This document shows, piece by piece, positions 25,637-35,090 of a stretch of 64,000 nucleotides of DNA. A program made the translations under genes and the position numbers. Positions within the stretch are counted from its first letter, which is position 1. Every line of letters begins with the position of its first letter. The stretch lies in NCBI GenBank assembly GCA_015654835.1, contig JAATGG010000205.1, positions 1 to 64,000 on the forward strand, written 5' to 3'. This stretch comes from Terriglobales bacterium. Lineage in GTDB: Bacteria; Acidobacteriota; Terriglobia; Terriglobales; Acidobacteriaceae. The notes under the pieces are model-generated. The model was given only the letters and a program-made list of their open reading frames with translations, was not told the DNA's origin and searched no databases.

Positions 25637-27922
25637 TTAGGCCATCACGGAAATGTGAACGCCGCCCGTCACCGCCACAGATTCGTGTTGAACGGTTGGC
25701 GACGAGACCGCAGAGATGGGCACGCTTGCCTGTGCACCGATTCCCTGCCCTGTGCTGCGTCCATCATTTTGGTTGGAGTTTTGATTGGAACCTTGCTGCA
25801 TATTCTGGCTTGCGCCCTGGCCCATCGCCTGTTCCGCCACGTGAGCTTCCGGAGCCGCCACCGTCACGTTCTCTACCGGCTTGTGATGTTCGGCCAGATA
25901 GGCATTCAATCCGTCCAGTTGCCCTCCCAGTGTCTGAGCCGCGTCGGCCGATTCCGGCACGAGAGAGGCGTGGATGGTGCCTCCGGAAGAATCAGCGCGC
26001 ACGCCAACCCAGCCCAGCGTCGGGTCGTGAAATCCCGCTTCGGCCTGCTGCGCTCCAGCATGAACCCAGGTCGGAGTAGCTGTTCCCGGTTCCGAATCGA
26101 GCGCCGCAAAGGTGTCGCGGACCGTAGGCGCGCCGGTCGAGGAACCGTCCGCCTGATTGCCAGCAAGAGTGGCCGGGCCATGCTGACCGGCCAGGTCGCG
26201 CGCGAAGGTGAAGCTGCCGTCCTGGGCTGCGGCCACGGCTTGTCCGCCCCCGGCCTGCTCGCCGAGGACGTGGCTCCCAGACTGCCCCGCGCCTGCCGAG
26301 CCGGCGACATGACTCACGCGCGCCACGTCTCCCGCCGCGGTGCGGAGATTTGCTTTTTCCGGCACGGCGGGCGCTGCCGACAGGTGCGGATCTGCCTGGG
26401 CCACGCCGGCGGCTGCGGAGGGAGCATCGGACGCCAGAGCCGCCATGGACGTTGTGGCCGCAGTCCCGGTTCCCGGAAGCGGCGGCTGGCCTGGAGTTGT
26501 GGCTGTCGCTTGCGAAGAGGCATCGGCCGGGGCGCGCAGGCTGCCGGGCGCAACGGCGTGGCTGCTGGAGGAGGCCGACGGGCTGGCGGGCGTCGAGGTG
26601 TCCGCTTTGTCGTCTGCCGCCGTGGAAGCTACATTTGCGGCACGGAGGTTCGCCGAGGACGAATGTGCGGGCAAGACCGCAGTCTCCCTCTTGCCTGCCG
26701 GCTCCTGAACCGCCGTGCGGGAAGCTGCGTCCGTGGGGATGTTGGGTTCGGGACTTAGAGACTCCGCATGACCGGAATCCGTGTGGCCGGCGTTCGAGGT
26801 CGCCTGGGAGCGCAAATGGCCGCCGGTTTCCTGTAAGGCCTGGACCCCCGTTCCGGCCGCCGTGCGGGCATCGGCCGCCTTGGTGCCGGCTGTGCTCAAG
26901 GCGGCCGCTTGGCCGGGCAGAGCCGCTACGGGTGTCGAATTCGAAAGGACCGCACTGGCCGCCGCGCTGCCCTTTGCACCGGGCAGAGCGCTTTTCTCTT
27001 GTGCAGACTGGGTTCCCGGTTCGCGAACCGTGCCGAGGCCGGTGGACGCCTTTGCGCCGCCAGGATTCTCCAGAGAGGCCGCGGCAGACCGGGCACCCAA
27101 TTGGGCCAGATTGGTTTCGGCCAATCCGGGCTTAGCCAGGGCCATTTGAGGCAACGCCGTTTTGCCCAGTGCCGCGCCGAGACCTGAGGCGCTCGCCGAC
27201 AGCGTCTCTTGCGCTGGAGCCGATGGAGGGGCAGCCGATGGTTGTACCGGCGCGGGCTGCACGGCAGTCACCGGAGCGTGCGCGGCCGATGGGATTGCCG
27301 AGGCAGGCAAAGCGGTCTCGGACGATATCTTTTTACCGGAATCCGCCTTGTGGGTGCCCCGGGTATGCTCCGCCGGCCGGGCATCCGCCGTTGCCGCGGT
27401 CTTTGACCCCGGACTTTCTATAGATTGCTTGCCCGATAGCGCTGCCGAGGTCTTCCAGGCCGGTAGGGCCGTATTGACGCCGGCATGAGCCGAAGTTGTT
27501 GCGGTATCGGTTACGGGCGTTCCCGGGAACAGCCCGCGACCCCACTCGACTGCCTGCGTTGCTGTCCCCGAGGAGGCAGCGGCGGGCACGGTTCCGGCAG
27601 TCTCGCTGGAGGCGCTCAAATCGCTTCCGCCGTCTTCGGTTGCGTCCGGCCCGAGGCCATCCGATTCGGCATTCAGAGAAATCAGGAGCGATTGCAAGCC
27701 AGATCGAAAACTATCCGCACTGGACCCCGTCGAGCCCTCGGTCGGAGAGGCGGTGTTATCCGAAGTGGCGCGACTTGCGCCGACCAACGATTGCGTCGGC
27801 ATGAGGTTCTGGCCGGATACCATGCCGATCCCGGTTCCAAAACCAGTCCCGGTTCCAAATTCGCTTCCCTGCACAGCAATCATGCGAGAGATAAGAGCAG
27901 ATTGTGTGCCAAAGATGGACAA
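25637..27922 (-). CDS. fliK: Flagellar hook-length control protein FliK-like
   Basis: This 761-residue protein is very rich in Ala, Ser, Thr, Gly and Pro over its first 550 residues and carries a C-terminal folded segment (GWVGVRADSSGGTIHASLVPESADAAQTLGGQLDGLNAYLAEH) of the Flg_hook type, then a Gln/Asn-rich tail. The composition and position between fliJ and flgD identify it as FliK, the secreted ruler that ends hook growth. The frame opens at a TTG with no clear ribosome binding site; an ATG 39 bases in (MIAVQGSEF) is a possible alternative. Confidence 0.8.
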   Translation of the reverse strand: MSIFGTQSALISRMIAVQGSEFGTGTGFGTGIGMVSGQNLMPTQSLVGASRATSDNTASPTEGSTGSSADSFRSGLQSLLISLNAESDGLGPDATEDGGSDLSASSETAGTVPAAASSGTATQAVEWGRGLFPGTPVTDTATTSAHAGVNTALPAWKTSAALSGKQSIESPGSKTAATADARPAEHTRGTHKADSGKKISSETALPASAIPSAAHAPVTAVQPAPVQPSAAPPSAPAQETLSASASGLGAALGKTALPQMALAKPGLAETNLAQLGARSAAASLENPGGAKASTGLGTVREPGTQSAQEKSALPGAKGSAAASAVLSNSTPVAALPGQAAALSTAGTKAADARTAAGTGVQALQETGGHLRSQATSNAGHTDSGHAESLSPEPNIPTDAASRTAVQEPAGKRETAVLPAHSSSANLRAANVASTAADDKADTSTPASPSASSSSHAVAPGSLRAPADASSQATATTPGQPPLPGTGTAATTSMAALASDAPSAAAGVAQADPHLSAAPAVPEKANLRTAAGDVARVSHVAGSAGAGQSGSHVLGEQAGGGQAVAAAQDGSFTFARDLAGQHGPATLAGNQADGSSTGAPTVRDTFAALDSEPGTATPTWVHAGAQQAEAGFHDPTLGWVGVRADSSGGTIHASLVPESADAAQTLGGQLDGLNAYLAEHHKPVENVTVAAPEAHVAEQAMGQGASQNMQQGSNQNSNQNDGRSTGQGIGAQASVPISAVSSPTVQHESVAVTGGVHISVMA

Positions 27923-28003
27923 GCAGGGTTAGAGCATTGTCACGAATGGGCCGCGTAACCCCCAGATTCGGGTGCAGATCCGGGCGGTTGGATGAAGAGC
28001 GTC

Positions 28004-28501
28004 TTAGAATTCCCCGGTAGAACCGTTTTCGGATGGCTGGTCAGGGCGGGGGCGGGCCGATTCCACTTCCTTTTGATGGAGCCGCGAACTGTACCAATCA
28101 TCGAGAGATCTCTGGCCGCTGCGGTTCGCTTCTATGGCGTCCTGGGCCTCGGTTGCCTGGATCAACGTCTCGGCCTGGCGGCGCTCAATCCGCTTGGCGA
28201 GGAACTGTTCGCGCAGAGCGGCGGCTTCGGTCTCCTGCGAAACGATTCGCGGAGCGAGAACCAGGGCAAAGCGCTGCGCTGCGCGCGTCTCTTCGAGGCC
28301 GGCGAGACGATCCGGCAACTCGCCGGTGTGGACACTGGCCTCAAACAGCCGACGTCCCTGGCGATCGCGCTCGCCGGTGGAGTCGAGCGCGTCTTTGAGA
28401 CGGTTCAGCTCACCCATGGAAGATTCGAGCGCCTGCCGGCACTGTTCTTCCTCCAACTCGCGGATGCGAAGCAAACGCCGCAGAGCACGGGAGACGGCCA
28501 T
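28004..28501 (-). CDS. fliJ: Flagellar export chaperone/stalk protein FliJ
   Basis: This 165-residue, highly charged, mostly coiled-coil protein (LRRLLRIRELEEEQCRQALESSMGELNRLKDAL and VSQETEAAALREQFLAKRIERRQAETL) has the size and helix pattern of FliJ, the central stalk of the FliI ATPase ring. Its start is only 3 bases after the fliI stop, so translation is probably coupled. Sequence identity in this family is low; the call rests on architecture and gene order. Confidence 0.8.
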   Translation of the reverse strand: MAVSRALRRLLRIRELEEEQCRQALESSMGELNRLKDALDSTGERDRQGRRLFEASVHTGELPDRLAGLEETRAAQRFALVLAPRIVSQETEAAALREQFLAKRIERRQAETLIQATEAQDAIEANRSGQRSLDDWYSSRLHQKEVESARPRPDQPSENGSTGEF

Positions 28502-28504
28502 GGC

Positions 28505-29818
28505 TTATACCTCCGCCGCCAGGGCTGCGAGTTGCTGCACACAGTCGGAAAAGTGGACGTGTTCGCTCGAATCCTGGGTCATAAAGGCGCGCATGGCGCT
28601 GCGGGCCCGCAAGGCACGGTCGAGGTCGGGGTCCGAGCCCGGCTTGTAGGCGCCGATGCGCACCAGGTCCTCGGAGCGTGCGTAGACGGCCATCAGACGG
28701 CGCAACAACGCCGCGTGCTGCTTATGGGCGGGCTGAGCCACGGCCGACATGAGGCGGCTGATCGAGTCCAGCACCTGGATGGGAGGATACCAACCTTCGG
28801 CCGCCAGGGCGCGGGAGAGCACGATATGCCCATCGAGCAGCGAGCGCACCGCATCAACGAGCGGGTCCTGCTGATCGTCGCCCTCCATGAGCACGGTATA
28901 AAACGCGGTAATCGAGCCCACGCGGAACTGCCCGGTCCGCTCGACCAGGCGGGCCAGCCGGGTGAAGACCGACGGGGTGTAGCCTTTGGCCGTGGGTGGC
29001 TCTCCGGCAGCCAGACCGATCTCGCGGGCCGCCATGGCAAAGCGGGTAAGCGAATCCAGTACCAGCAAGACGTGCTTGCCTTGCGCGGCAAAATACTCGG
29101 CCACGGTCGTCGCCGCCAGCGCAGCTCTCATGCGCATTAAAGGAGACTCATCGGAGGTGGAAACCACCACGACCGAGCGCGCCCGGCCCTCTTCGCCGAG
29201 CGAGTCCTCAAGAAACTCCCCAACCTCGCGGCCGCGTTCCCCGACCAGACCGACGACGGTCACATCCGCCTCGGTGTTGCGGGTCATCATACCGATGAGA
29301 GTGCTTTTGCCGACGCCCGAGCCGCCGAAGATGCCGACGCGCTGGCCGCGGCCCACGGTGAGCAGGCTGTCGAGCACGCGAATGCCGGTGCCCAGCGGGG
29401 TGCGAATCGGCACACGGTCCAGCGGAGAACGCACGGCACCCTCCAAGGGCATGGCGATGCCCGCGGCGGGAGGGCGATGGCCGTCGATTGGAGCGCCCAG
29501 CGCATTAAGCACCCGGCCCATCAGCGCCGGACCCACTTCAATCTCGGGATGGATACCGAGGGCCGCCACCGGATCGCCGAAGCGGATGCCCTCGGTGGTC
29601 TCGACCGGCATGGACAGCACATTGGAGCCGCGAAAGCCGATGACCTCGGCCAGATGCGGATTACCGAACTGGTCCAGAATCTCGCAACACTCGCCCACGG
29701 ACGCCAGCGGGCCGGACGATTCGATGGTCTGCCCCACGGACTCGAGCACCTGTCCGCGCCACCGCCAGGGATTTCCGCGATTGAGCTGGCTGAAGTACCG
29801 GGTCAGGAGCGGGGTCAT
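28505..29818 (-). CDS. fliI: Flagellum-specific ATPase FliI
   Basis: This 437-residue F1-like ATPase energises substrate delivery to the flagellar export gate. Walker A is GIFGGSGVGKSTLIGMM, Walker B is HVLLVLDSLTRFAMAARE, and the family blocks VVGLVGERGREVGEF, GEPPTAKGYTPSVF and MEGDDQQDPLVDAVRS are present. The ATG at 29818 overlaps the fliH stop (ATGA). The ORF track continues 87 codons upstream inside fliH in another frame and is rejected. Confidence 0.96.
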   Translation of the reverse strand: MTPLLTRYFSQLNRGNPWRWRGQVLESVGQTIESSGPLASVGECCEILDQFGNPHLAEVIGFRGSNVLSMPVETTEGIRFGDPVAALGIHPEIEVGPALMGRVLNALGAPIDGHRPPAAGIAMPLEGAVRSPLDRVPIRTPLGTGIRVLDSLLTVGRGQRVGIFGGSGVGKSTLIGMMTRNTEADVTVVGLVGERGREVGEFLEDSLGEEGRARSVVVVSTSDESPLMRMRAALAATTVAEYFAAQGKHVLLVLDSLTRFAMAAREIGLAAGEPPTAKGYTPSVFTRLARLVERTGQFRVGSITAFYTVLMEGDDQQDPLVDAVRSLLDGHIVLSRALAAEGWYPPIQVLDSISRLMSAVAQPAHKQHAALLRRLMAVYARSEDLVRIGAYKPGSDPDLDRALRARSAMRAFMTQDSSEHVHFSDCVQQLAALAAEV

Positions 29819-30618
29819 TGCGCGGCTCCGGCGTGCTCGGACTGGAGAGCTTCGGAGCCCGGAACCGATCCACCGGCCGGGCCGCCGAATTGGCTGCCGG
29901 GCGGCCCGCCGGCGCGATCGAAGAAGCCACGTTCGATCTCGCCCAGTTGCGCCCGGATGCCCAGATCGACCGAGCCCATCTCGGTTTCGACGACACAATC
30001 GCCCAGATGCATCTCCGCGCCCGCAACCACGGTGGGTTTTACGGCAAGATTCGGCAACAGCCCGATGGCCTGCGTCCACAGTTCCAGCTCGTCGGTGGGC
30101 ACGCGCAGGCGCACCTGGGTCGAATTGGCAAGCTGCCCCAGGGCAACGCGCACCGCACCGGTCAGAAGAAGAGGGTCCATCTGCGCTTCGCGGCGCAGAA
30201 TCCGGGCAGCCACGGCCAGCGCCAACTCCACCACCTCGTGCTCGACCGCGTGCAGGTACCTGTCCTGAGCCTGAGCAAACCGCTCGATCAGATGGGCGGC
30301 CTGGCCCGCGCGCTGCGCCTCGGCCTGGGCCCGCGCCTCGGCCTGGGCCTGCTGCTCGGCCTGACGGCCTTCCTGCTGGCCACGCTCGCGTCCGGCCTCG
30401 AAGGAATGGCGGCTCTCTTCGTCCAATCGTTGCTCGAAATCCTCCCGCAAGCTCGCCTCGGCAGAAGAAGCCTCGCTACCCGGCTGCCGCGGAGCAACGC
30501 CCTCCTCCTGCTCCAGCCCCCAGCCATCCCAGACCGGCAGGGTGGGCACATCGGGCCCCGCGGGATACTCGAAGATCTGGATCGACGCCGGTATTTCGGT
30601 TTCGTCTGCTCTGTTCAT
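29815..30618 (-). CDS. fliH: Flagellar assembly protein FliH
   Basis: This 267-residue protein has a long Gln/Ala/Glu/Arg-rich helical region (FEAGRERGQQEGRQAEQQAQAEARAQ), the characteristic glycine-repeat/coiled-coil stalk of FliH. The C-terminal FliI-binding domain is VVELALAVAARILRREAQMDP ... VRVPTDELELW ... GDCVVETEMGSVDLGIRAQLGEI. FliH regulates the FliI ATPase and docks it to the C-ring. A Gly/Pro-rich extension of about 45 residues follows the domain. Confidence 0.92.
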   Translation of the reverse strand: MNRADETEIPASIQIFEYPAGPDVPTLPVWDGWGLEQEEGVAPRQPGSEASSAEASLREDFEQRLDEESRHSFEAGRERGQQEGRQAEQQAQAEARAQAEAQRAGQAAHLIERFAQAQDRYLHAVEHEVVELALAVAARILRREAQMDPLLLTGAVRVALGQLANSTQVRLRVPTDELELWTQAIGLLPNLAVKPTVVAGAEMHLGDCVVETEMGSVDLGIRAQLGEIERGFFDRAGGPPGSQFGGPAGGSVPGSEALQSEHAGAAQ

Positions 30619-30700
30619 CGCCTGCCAAGTTTCCCTTGTCTGGTTTTATTGCCCAACGAGCCGAATCGCCTGTTCGATCAGGACCTCACGCGCACCGTGC

Positions 30701-31753
30701 TCAAGCCATCATCTCGTCCCCGGTCTCCAGCTTGAGAACGACCTTGCCCTCGGCCTCAAGACGGCGGGCGAGGTTGAGAATCTCCTGCTGGGCCTGGGCC
30801 ACCTCACGCGAGCGCACCGGCCCCAGAACTTCCATATCTTCCTTCAACATTTCGACGGCGCGCGAACTCATGGCCTTGAAGATCTGAGCGCGCAATTCCT
30901 CATTGGCGCCGCGCAGAGCCAGGGCCAACTGCCGCTTGTCCACCCCGGAAACGATCTCGCGGATGGTCGCCGCGGGCACCGTAATCAGGTCTTCGAAGGT
31001 GAACATCAGGTTGCGGATGCTCAAGGCCAGCTCCGGCTGGCCCATTTCGATGGTTTCGAGAATCTTCTTGGACTCTTCGGCGTTGAGGCGGTTGAGCAGA
31101 TCGGCCACCGCCTTGAAGCCGGAGTAGCTCTTGCGCGCCGTGTCGCCCACGCTCTCCAGACGGCGGTGAAGGATGTGGGCCACCTTCTGGGCCATTTCCG
31201 GTGAGAACTGGCGCATCTCGGCCAGTCTCTGGATGGAGACGACCTTGTGATCTTCGCTCAGGTTGTCCAGGACCATCGACGCGCGTTTGGGGTCGAGGTG
31301 AGCCAGCACCAGCGCAATCGTCTGGGGATGCTCGGCGTCGAGCAGTTTTCCCAACTGCTGGGGATCGGTGCGCTGCAGTTTGGCCAGATTGCCCTGTGCG
31401 GCCTCCTGCGAGCGGCGTACCAGAGCCAGCAGGTCCTCGGCGCGCTCCTTGCCGAAGGTATCCACCAGCAGGCGGCTGGCGTAATCGAGGCCGCCATGGA
31501 TCATGAATCCCTGCGTCTCCAGAAGCTGCCAGAACTCCTCCAGCACCTCGGAAGACATTTCGGGGGTAATGCCGCGCAGGTCGGCCAGTTCTTCGGTCAA
31601 CTGCTGCACGTCCGACTCGGGCAGGACGCGGAGGATCTCCTTGGCCAGTTCTTCCCCGACAGCGACCAGGAGAATGGCCGCCTTGCGCGTTCCGCTCAAC
31701 TGCGCCGATACGCGGCGCCGTGCCGCCCGATTTTCGGTTTCCTGCTCCGCCAA
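30701..31753 (-). CDS. fliG: Flagellar motor switch protein FliG
   Basis: This 350-residue C-ring protein transmits torque from the stator and sets rotation direction. The N-terminal FliF-binding domain is SGTRKAAILLVAVGEELAKEILR. The middle domain carries the EHPQ signature (DAEHPQTIALVLAHLDPKRAS). The C-terminal torque helix has the charged residues in VDKRQLALALRGANEELRAQIFKAMSSRAVEMLKEDME. Length is normal. It lies between fliF and fliH. Confidence 0.96.
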   Translation of the reverse strand: MAEQETENRAARRRVSAQLSGTRKAAILLVAVGEELAKEILRVLPESDVQQLTEELADLRGITPEMSSEVLEEFWQLLETQGFMIHGGLDYASRLLVDTFGKERAEDLLALVRRSQEAAQGNLAKLQRTDPQQLGKLLDAEHPQTIALVLAHLDPKRASMVLDNLSEDHKVVSIQRLAEMRQFSPEMAQKVAHILHRRLESVGDTARKSYSGFKAVADLLNRLNAEESKKILETIEMGQPELALSIRNLMFTFEDLITVPAATIREIVSGVDKRQLALALRGANEELRAQIFKAMSSRAVEMLKEDMEVLGPVRSREVAQAQQEILNLARRLEAEGKVVLKLETGDEMMA

Positions 31754-31863
31754 GGCCTTGAATCCTCTCTGCGAGTGCTCTGTGTTCCTAAAAAGACGAT
31801 AGTCCGAAAAGACAACGGCCTCTTGAAATTCCGTACGACTTCCGTTGGCCGGAATTCATTCCG

Positions 31864-33525
31864 CTATTCGGAGTGAATCCAGCTTTGCAACAGGCGGGAA
31901 CTCTGTGCGGGTTCGCGCTTGAGGTGATCGGTAACCTGATCGAAGATTTCCTGGACCCGGATGCGCTCCGGATCGGGTGGAGGCGGCTCAAGCGGCGGCT
32001 TCACGGCAGGCGCCTCCACCGGAACCGCGGCGGCGGTCGGCAGATCCCTGCCTTTCTTCGCCGGCTGCTGTTTGACCGCCGCCAGCAGGGGCGTTGCCCG
32101 GCTGAGAGCGGGACGCAGCCCGAAGGCTACGACAACGACCAGTCCGAGCACCAGGGCCGCGTATTTGACCAATATCGGCGAACCTTCCGCCTTGGCGAGC
32201 AACTGGCCCAGAAAGGAGACAGGCGGCTGCGGCCGGTTCTGGTCGAAGGCCAGATCCTGGACCGTCAACAGGTCTCCGCGGGTGGTGTCGAAGCCGACCG
32301 CGGCCTGCGCCAGGGCGGTCAGATTGCGCAATTCGTCGGGCGAACGCGGCTGCCATTGCGCCGACTTGCCGTTGGCCGCGACCTGGGTCATGCGGTCGTT
32401 CACAACGATGGCCGCCGTCATGCGCCGTACCCGTCCGGGATTCTCGACCACATGCCGCACCGTCTTCGACGAGCCGTAGGTTCCGGATTCGGACTTGGCG
32501 TTTTGCGGCGGCGTGGTCTGCTGCGGATAGACGGGCAGAGCCTGCGAGTTGGGCGCATTCGAAGCGGTGCCGGGCACCCCGGCCGCAACCGGCTGAGCCC
32601 CGGTGGTCTGCTCGGTCCGCTGCATGGAAAGGGTCACGGTCTGATCCGGATCGTAGGTCTCGTCGGTTTCGTCGCTGGCCGCCGGGTTGTAGTCCAGGGT
32701 GACCGAGGCCCGCACATTGCCCGCGCCGGTTACCGGCTCCAGGGTAGAAATCAGCTTCTCTTCCAGCGCCTGTTCGGCGGTGAGACGCAGGGCGTCGGCG
32801 GTCTTCGGCCCCAGGGGCAGGTTGCCGGCCGCATCGACCAGCACCACGCGGTCGGGGGTGAGGCCATCGACCGCAGAGGCCACCAGGTTGCGGATCGCCT
32901 CCGGCTCGCCGTCGGCCAGGGAACGGTGGCGCAGTTTGATCACCACCGACGCCTTCGCCGGCCGATCCTGATCGCGAAACAGGGAATCATGCGTCATGAC
33001 CAGGTGAACCCGCGCCGACTCGACATCCGCCAGAGAACTCACGGTATGTTCCAGTTCGCCCTCCAGGGCGCGCTGGTAGTTGACCTGCTCGTCGAACTCG
33101 GAACCGACCCAGTTGGGCTTGTCGAAAAGCTCGAAGCCCAGCCGGCCGCTCTTGACGCCCCCCTTGGCGGCGGTCGCCAAACGGGCCTTGTCCAACTGCG
33201 CCACCGGAACGCGGATGCCGGTTCCGTCCGCAGTCGGCTCAAAGGGAATCTGCGCCGCGGTCAGCACCTGCGCAGCCTGGCGCGCGTCTTCCGGATCCAT
33301 GTTGGCGTAGAGGGTGCGCCAGTCGGTGCGCAGGCCATACCAGAGCAGGCCGGCCAACAGGGCCGCCAGCAGCCCGGCTGCGGCCAGCGCCCAGTTGCGC
33401 TGGGTGGGCGACATGCCTGCCCAGCGGACCCGTCCCCGGGTCCACACGGCGCTGAGACGGTCAGTCAACTGAACCTGACCGGGCGTCCCGGGCGCATTTT
33501 TTTCCAACTGTGTTCCGGTGGCCAT
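31864..33525 (-). CDS. fliF: Flagellar MS-ring protein FliF
   Basis: This 553-residue inner-membrane ring protein is the base on which the flagellum assembles. The first transmembrane helix (WALAAAGLLAALLAGLLWYGL) is followed by the YscJ/FliF domains (TLYANMDPEDARQAAQVL, FELFDKPNWVGSEFDEQVNYQRALEGELEHTV, ARVHLVMTHDSLFR). A Gln/Pro-rich periplasmic loop follows, then a second transmembrane helix (YAALVLGLVVVVAFGLRPAL) and a C-terminal tail RVQEIFDQVTDHLKREPAQSSRLLQSWI, which binds FliG. Confidence 0.95.
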   Translation of the reverse strand: MATGTQLEKNAPGTPGQVQLTDRLSAVWTRGRVRWAGMSPTQRNWALAAAGLLAALLAGLLWYGLRTDWRTLYANMDPEDARQAAQVLTAAQIPFEPTADGTGIRVPVAQLDKARLATAAKGGVKSGRLGFELFDKPNWVGSEFDEQVNYQRALEGELEHTVSSLADVESARVHLVMTHDSLFRDQDRPAKASVVIKLRHRSLADGEPEAIRNLVASAVDGLTPDRVVLVDAAGNLPLGPKTADALRLTAEQALEEKLISTLEPVTGAGNVRASVTLDYNPAASDETDETYDPDQTVTLSMQRTEQTTGAQPVAAGVPGTASNAPNSQALPVYPQQTTPPQNAKSESGTYGSSKTVRHVVENPGRVRRMTAAIVVNDRMTQVAANGKSAQWQPRSPDELRNLTALAQAAVGFDTTRGDLLTVQDLAFDQNRPQPPVSFLGQLLAKAEGSPILVKYAALVLGLVVVVAFGLRPALSRATPLLAAVKQQPAKKGRDLPTAAAVPVEAPAVKPPLEPPPPDPERIRVQEIFDQVTDHLKREPAQSSRLLQSWIHSE

Positions 33526-33625
33526 GGTCCCCGTATCCTGCCGCTCTCAAAGAATTGCTGGTTGCCGAATGGAAAGGCGCTTCTGCGCCCTCCTGCCCGC
33601 GTTCTTGTTCCTTCTCGGGAGGAAC

Positions 33626-33979
33626 TTAGAACTGCATGCCGATCACGGTCTGATAGGCCTGAACCGCCTTGTTGCGCACCGCCAGCGCCAGTTCGAATGC
33701 CATGCCCGCCTTCTGCGTGGCAATCATGGCCTGATGCACGTCGACGCCGGTACCGGTCATCAACCCGGTCACCGCGGTGTGGGCCTGGTTTTCGAGTTGA
33801 CCGACCTGGGCGACGGCGTCGGTGAGCAGGTCGGAAAAGGGCGCCGCCGTCTGGCCCGCATCCGAACCAGCATCCGAACCGAGGCCGGAGAGCGCCGGGC
33901 TGGAAAAAGAAGGAGTCGAAGTAGCTGGGGTGGAAAAGGCCGGAGCGATGGCGGTCATAGGATTGATTCCGGATTGCAT
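33626..33979 (-). CDS. fliE: Flagellar hook-basal body complex protein FliE
   Basis: This 117-residue protein joins the MS ring to the proximal rod. The C-terminal conserved helical region is FSDLLTDAVAQVGQLENQAHTAV ... GVDVHQAMIATQKAGMAFELALAVRNKAVQAYQTVIGMQF, with the family-typical HQ-MIA-QKA-F-L-VRNK-AY pattern. The first 45 residues are a Ser/Thr/Pro-rich leader. GGAG precedes the ATG. It sits between flgC and fliF as in many bacteria. Confidence 0.93.
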   Translation of the reverse strand: MQSGINPMTAIAPAFSTPATSTPSFSSPALSGLGSDAGSDAGQTAAPFSDLLTDAVAQVGQLENQAHTAVTGLMTGTGVDVHQAMIATQKAGMAFELALAVRNKAVQAYQTVIGMQF

Positions 33980-34073
33980 GGGGCTCCTTTACGGTTGCCG
34001 TTGTTGCGATGAAGTACGGTTCTCATGAACGCAGCATTCTGCGTTTCATGCCTGTTGTCTTGCGCACGGCCGC

Positions 34074-34580
34074 CTACGACTTGGCAATATCCAATGCCGA
34101 AGTGATCATGCCCTTTTCAGCTTGAACCGCGGAACTGTTTAAGCCATATGCACGCGTTGCCCCCATCAGGTCCACCATTTCTGTGAGCGGATTAATGTCG
34201 GGATACGAGACATAGCCGTCGGGGCCCGCATCGGGGTGGCCGGGGTCGTAGCGCCGCAGGGGGGCGGAGGAATCTTCGATCACCTGCGCGATATGGACGC
34301 CCGGAGCGACCGCGCCGGAACCCAGGGTGTTGAGAGCGGGGAGCGCCGGCAGCGAGCCGGCAGCGCTCGAAGCGGACGTGCCCGAGGCCGTGGCCATGGA
34401 ATCGAGAAAACCGGCATCGCCCCGGTTGGCGGCAAAGACGACGTGCTGGCGGCGATAGGTTGCTCCGGTGGCCGTGTGGGTGGTCTCGGCATTGGCCATG
34501 TTGGCTGCCACCACTTCGGCTCTCATGCGCTCGGCCTGCATGGCGCTGCCCGAGGTTTCCATCAATCCAAAAAGGTTCAT
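34074..34580 (-). CDS. flgC: Flagellar basal-body rod protein FlgC
   Basis: This 168-residue proximal rod subunit has the N-terminal rod helix with MQAERMRAEVVAANMANAETTHT, then YRRQHVVFAA, the C-terminal GYVSYPDINPLTEMVDLMGATRAYGLNSSAVQAEKGMI of the FlgC family. In the middle it has a Ser/Ala-rich insert of about 40 residues (ATASGTSASSAAGSLPALPAL) absent from compact homologs. It follows flgB by 30 bases. Confidence 0.94.
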   Translation of the reverse strand: MNLFGLMETSGSAMQAERMRAEVVAANMANAETTHTATGATYRRQHVVFAANRGDAGFLDSMATASGTSASSAAGSLPALPALNTLGSGAVAPGVHIAQVIEDSSAPLRRYDPGHPDAGPDGYVSYPDINPLTEMVDLMGATRAYGLNSSAVQAEKGMITSALDIAKS

Positions 34581-34610
34581 TGCGGGTACTCCTTCCTGCG
34601 GCTTTCCGGT

Positions 34611-34976
34611 TTATTTGTCGGCATGAATGGCGTCCATGATGGACTGGTATTGCCCACGCAGCAGAGACACACCGGTCTTGAACTTCAATTGCGCCTCGGC
34701 CAGATTCAGGCCTTCGCGATCCATGGAAACATCGTTGCCGTCGGGCCGTGCGACCAGCCCGTCCACCTGCGTCACCCGCACCTGGCCGGGAGCCTGTCCC
34801 TGGTCCACTTCGCTCATGGCCTGGCGCATTTCAGCGCCGAAATCCATGCCTACGGCACGATAGCCGGGCGTATCGACGTTGGCCATATTGGCCGCAGTCA
34901 ACTTGGCCTCGCTCGCGGCCAGATCCACATAGCGCGCCACCTGATCGCTGAGCCGGGTTTCGATCTGCATCCCCAT
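34611..34976 (-). CDS. flgB: Flagellar basal-body rod protein FlgB
   Basis: This 121-residue proximal rod subunit has the N-terminal helix VARYVDLAASEAKLTAANMANVDTPGYRA and the C-terminal DGNDVSMDREGLNLAEAQLKFKTGVSLLRGQYQSIMDAI, both typical of FlgB. An AGGAGGAGG-type ribosome binding site precedes the ATG. It heads the structural gene series flgB-flgC-fliE-fliF-fliG-fliH-fliI-fliJ-fliK-flgD-flgE, so a promoter is likely in the 114 bases upstream. Confidence 0.94.
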   Translation of the reverse strand: MGMQIETRLSDQVARYVDLAASEAKLTAANMANVDTPGYRAVGMDFGAEMRQAMSEVDQGQAPGQVRVTQVDGLVARPDGNDVSMDREGLNLAEAQLKFKTGVSLLRGQYQSIMDAIHADK

Positions 34977-35090
34977 CGCAACCTCCTCCTAAACCGGTTG
35001 GTTCCTGCATTCGTTGATTGTTTGCTTGCAATTCTGTCCGCCCTGCATCCTAGCTGCTCTACATTCTGGCGGCCCTGGATTTTGGTTGCC

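Noticed and set aside
26350-27958. Several 90-260-aa plus-strand ORFs opposite fliK
   Set aside because: Arg/Pro/Gly-rich shadows of the low-complexity fliK gene.
31873-33825. 650-aa plus-strand ORF
   Set aside because: Antisense to fliF; long open shadow frames are common in high-GC DNA.
34977-35090. Possible sigma-54 promoter upstream of flgB (GGGCGGACAGAATTGCA on the minus strand)
   Set aside because: The GG and GC doublets are 11 bases apart instead of the required 10 and the -24 region poorly matches TGGCAC.
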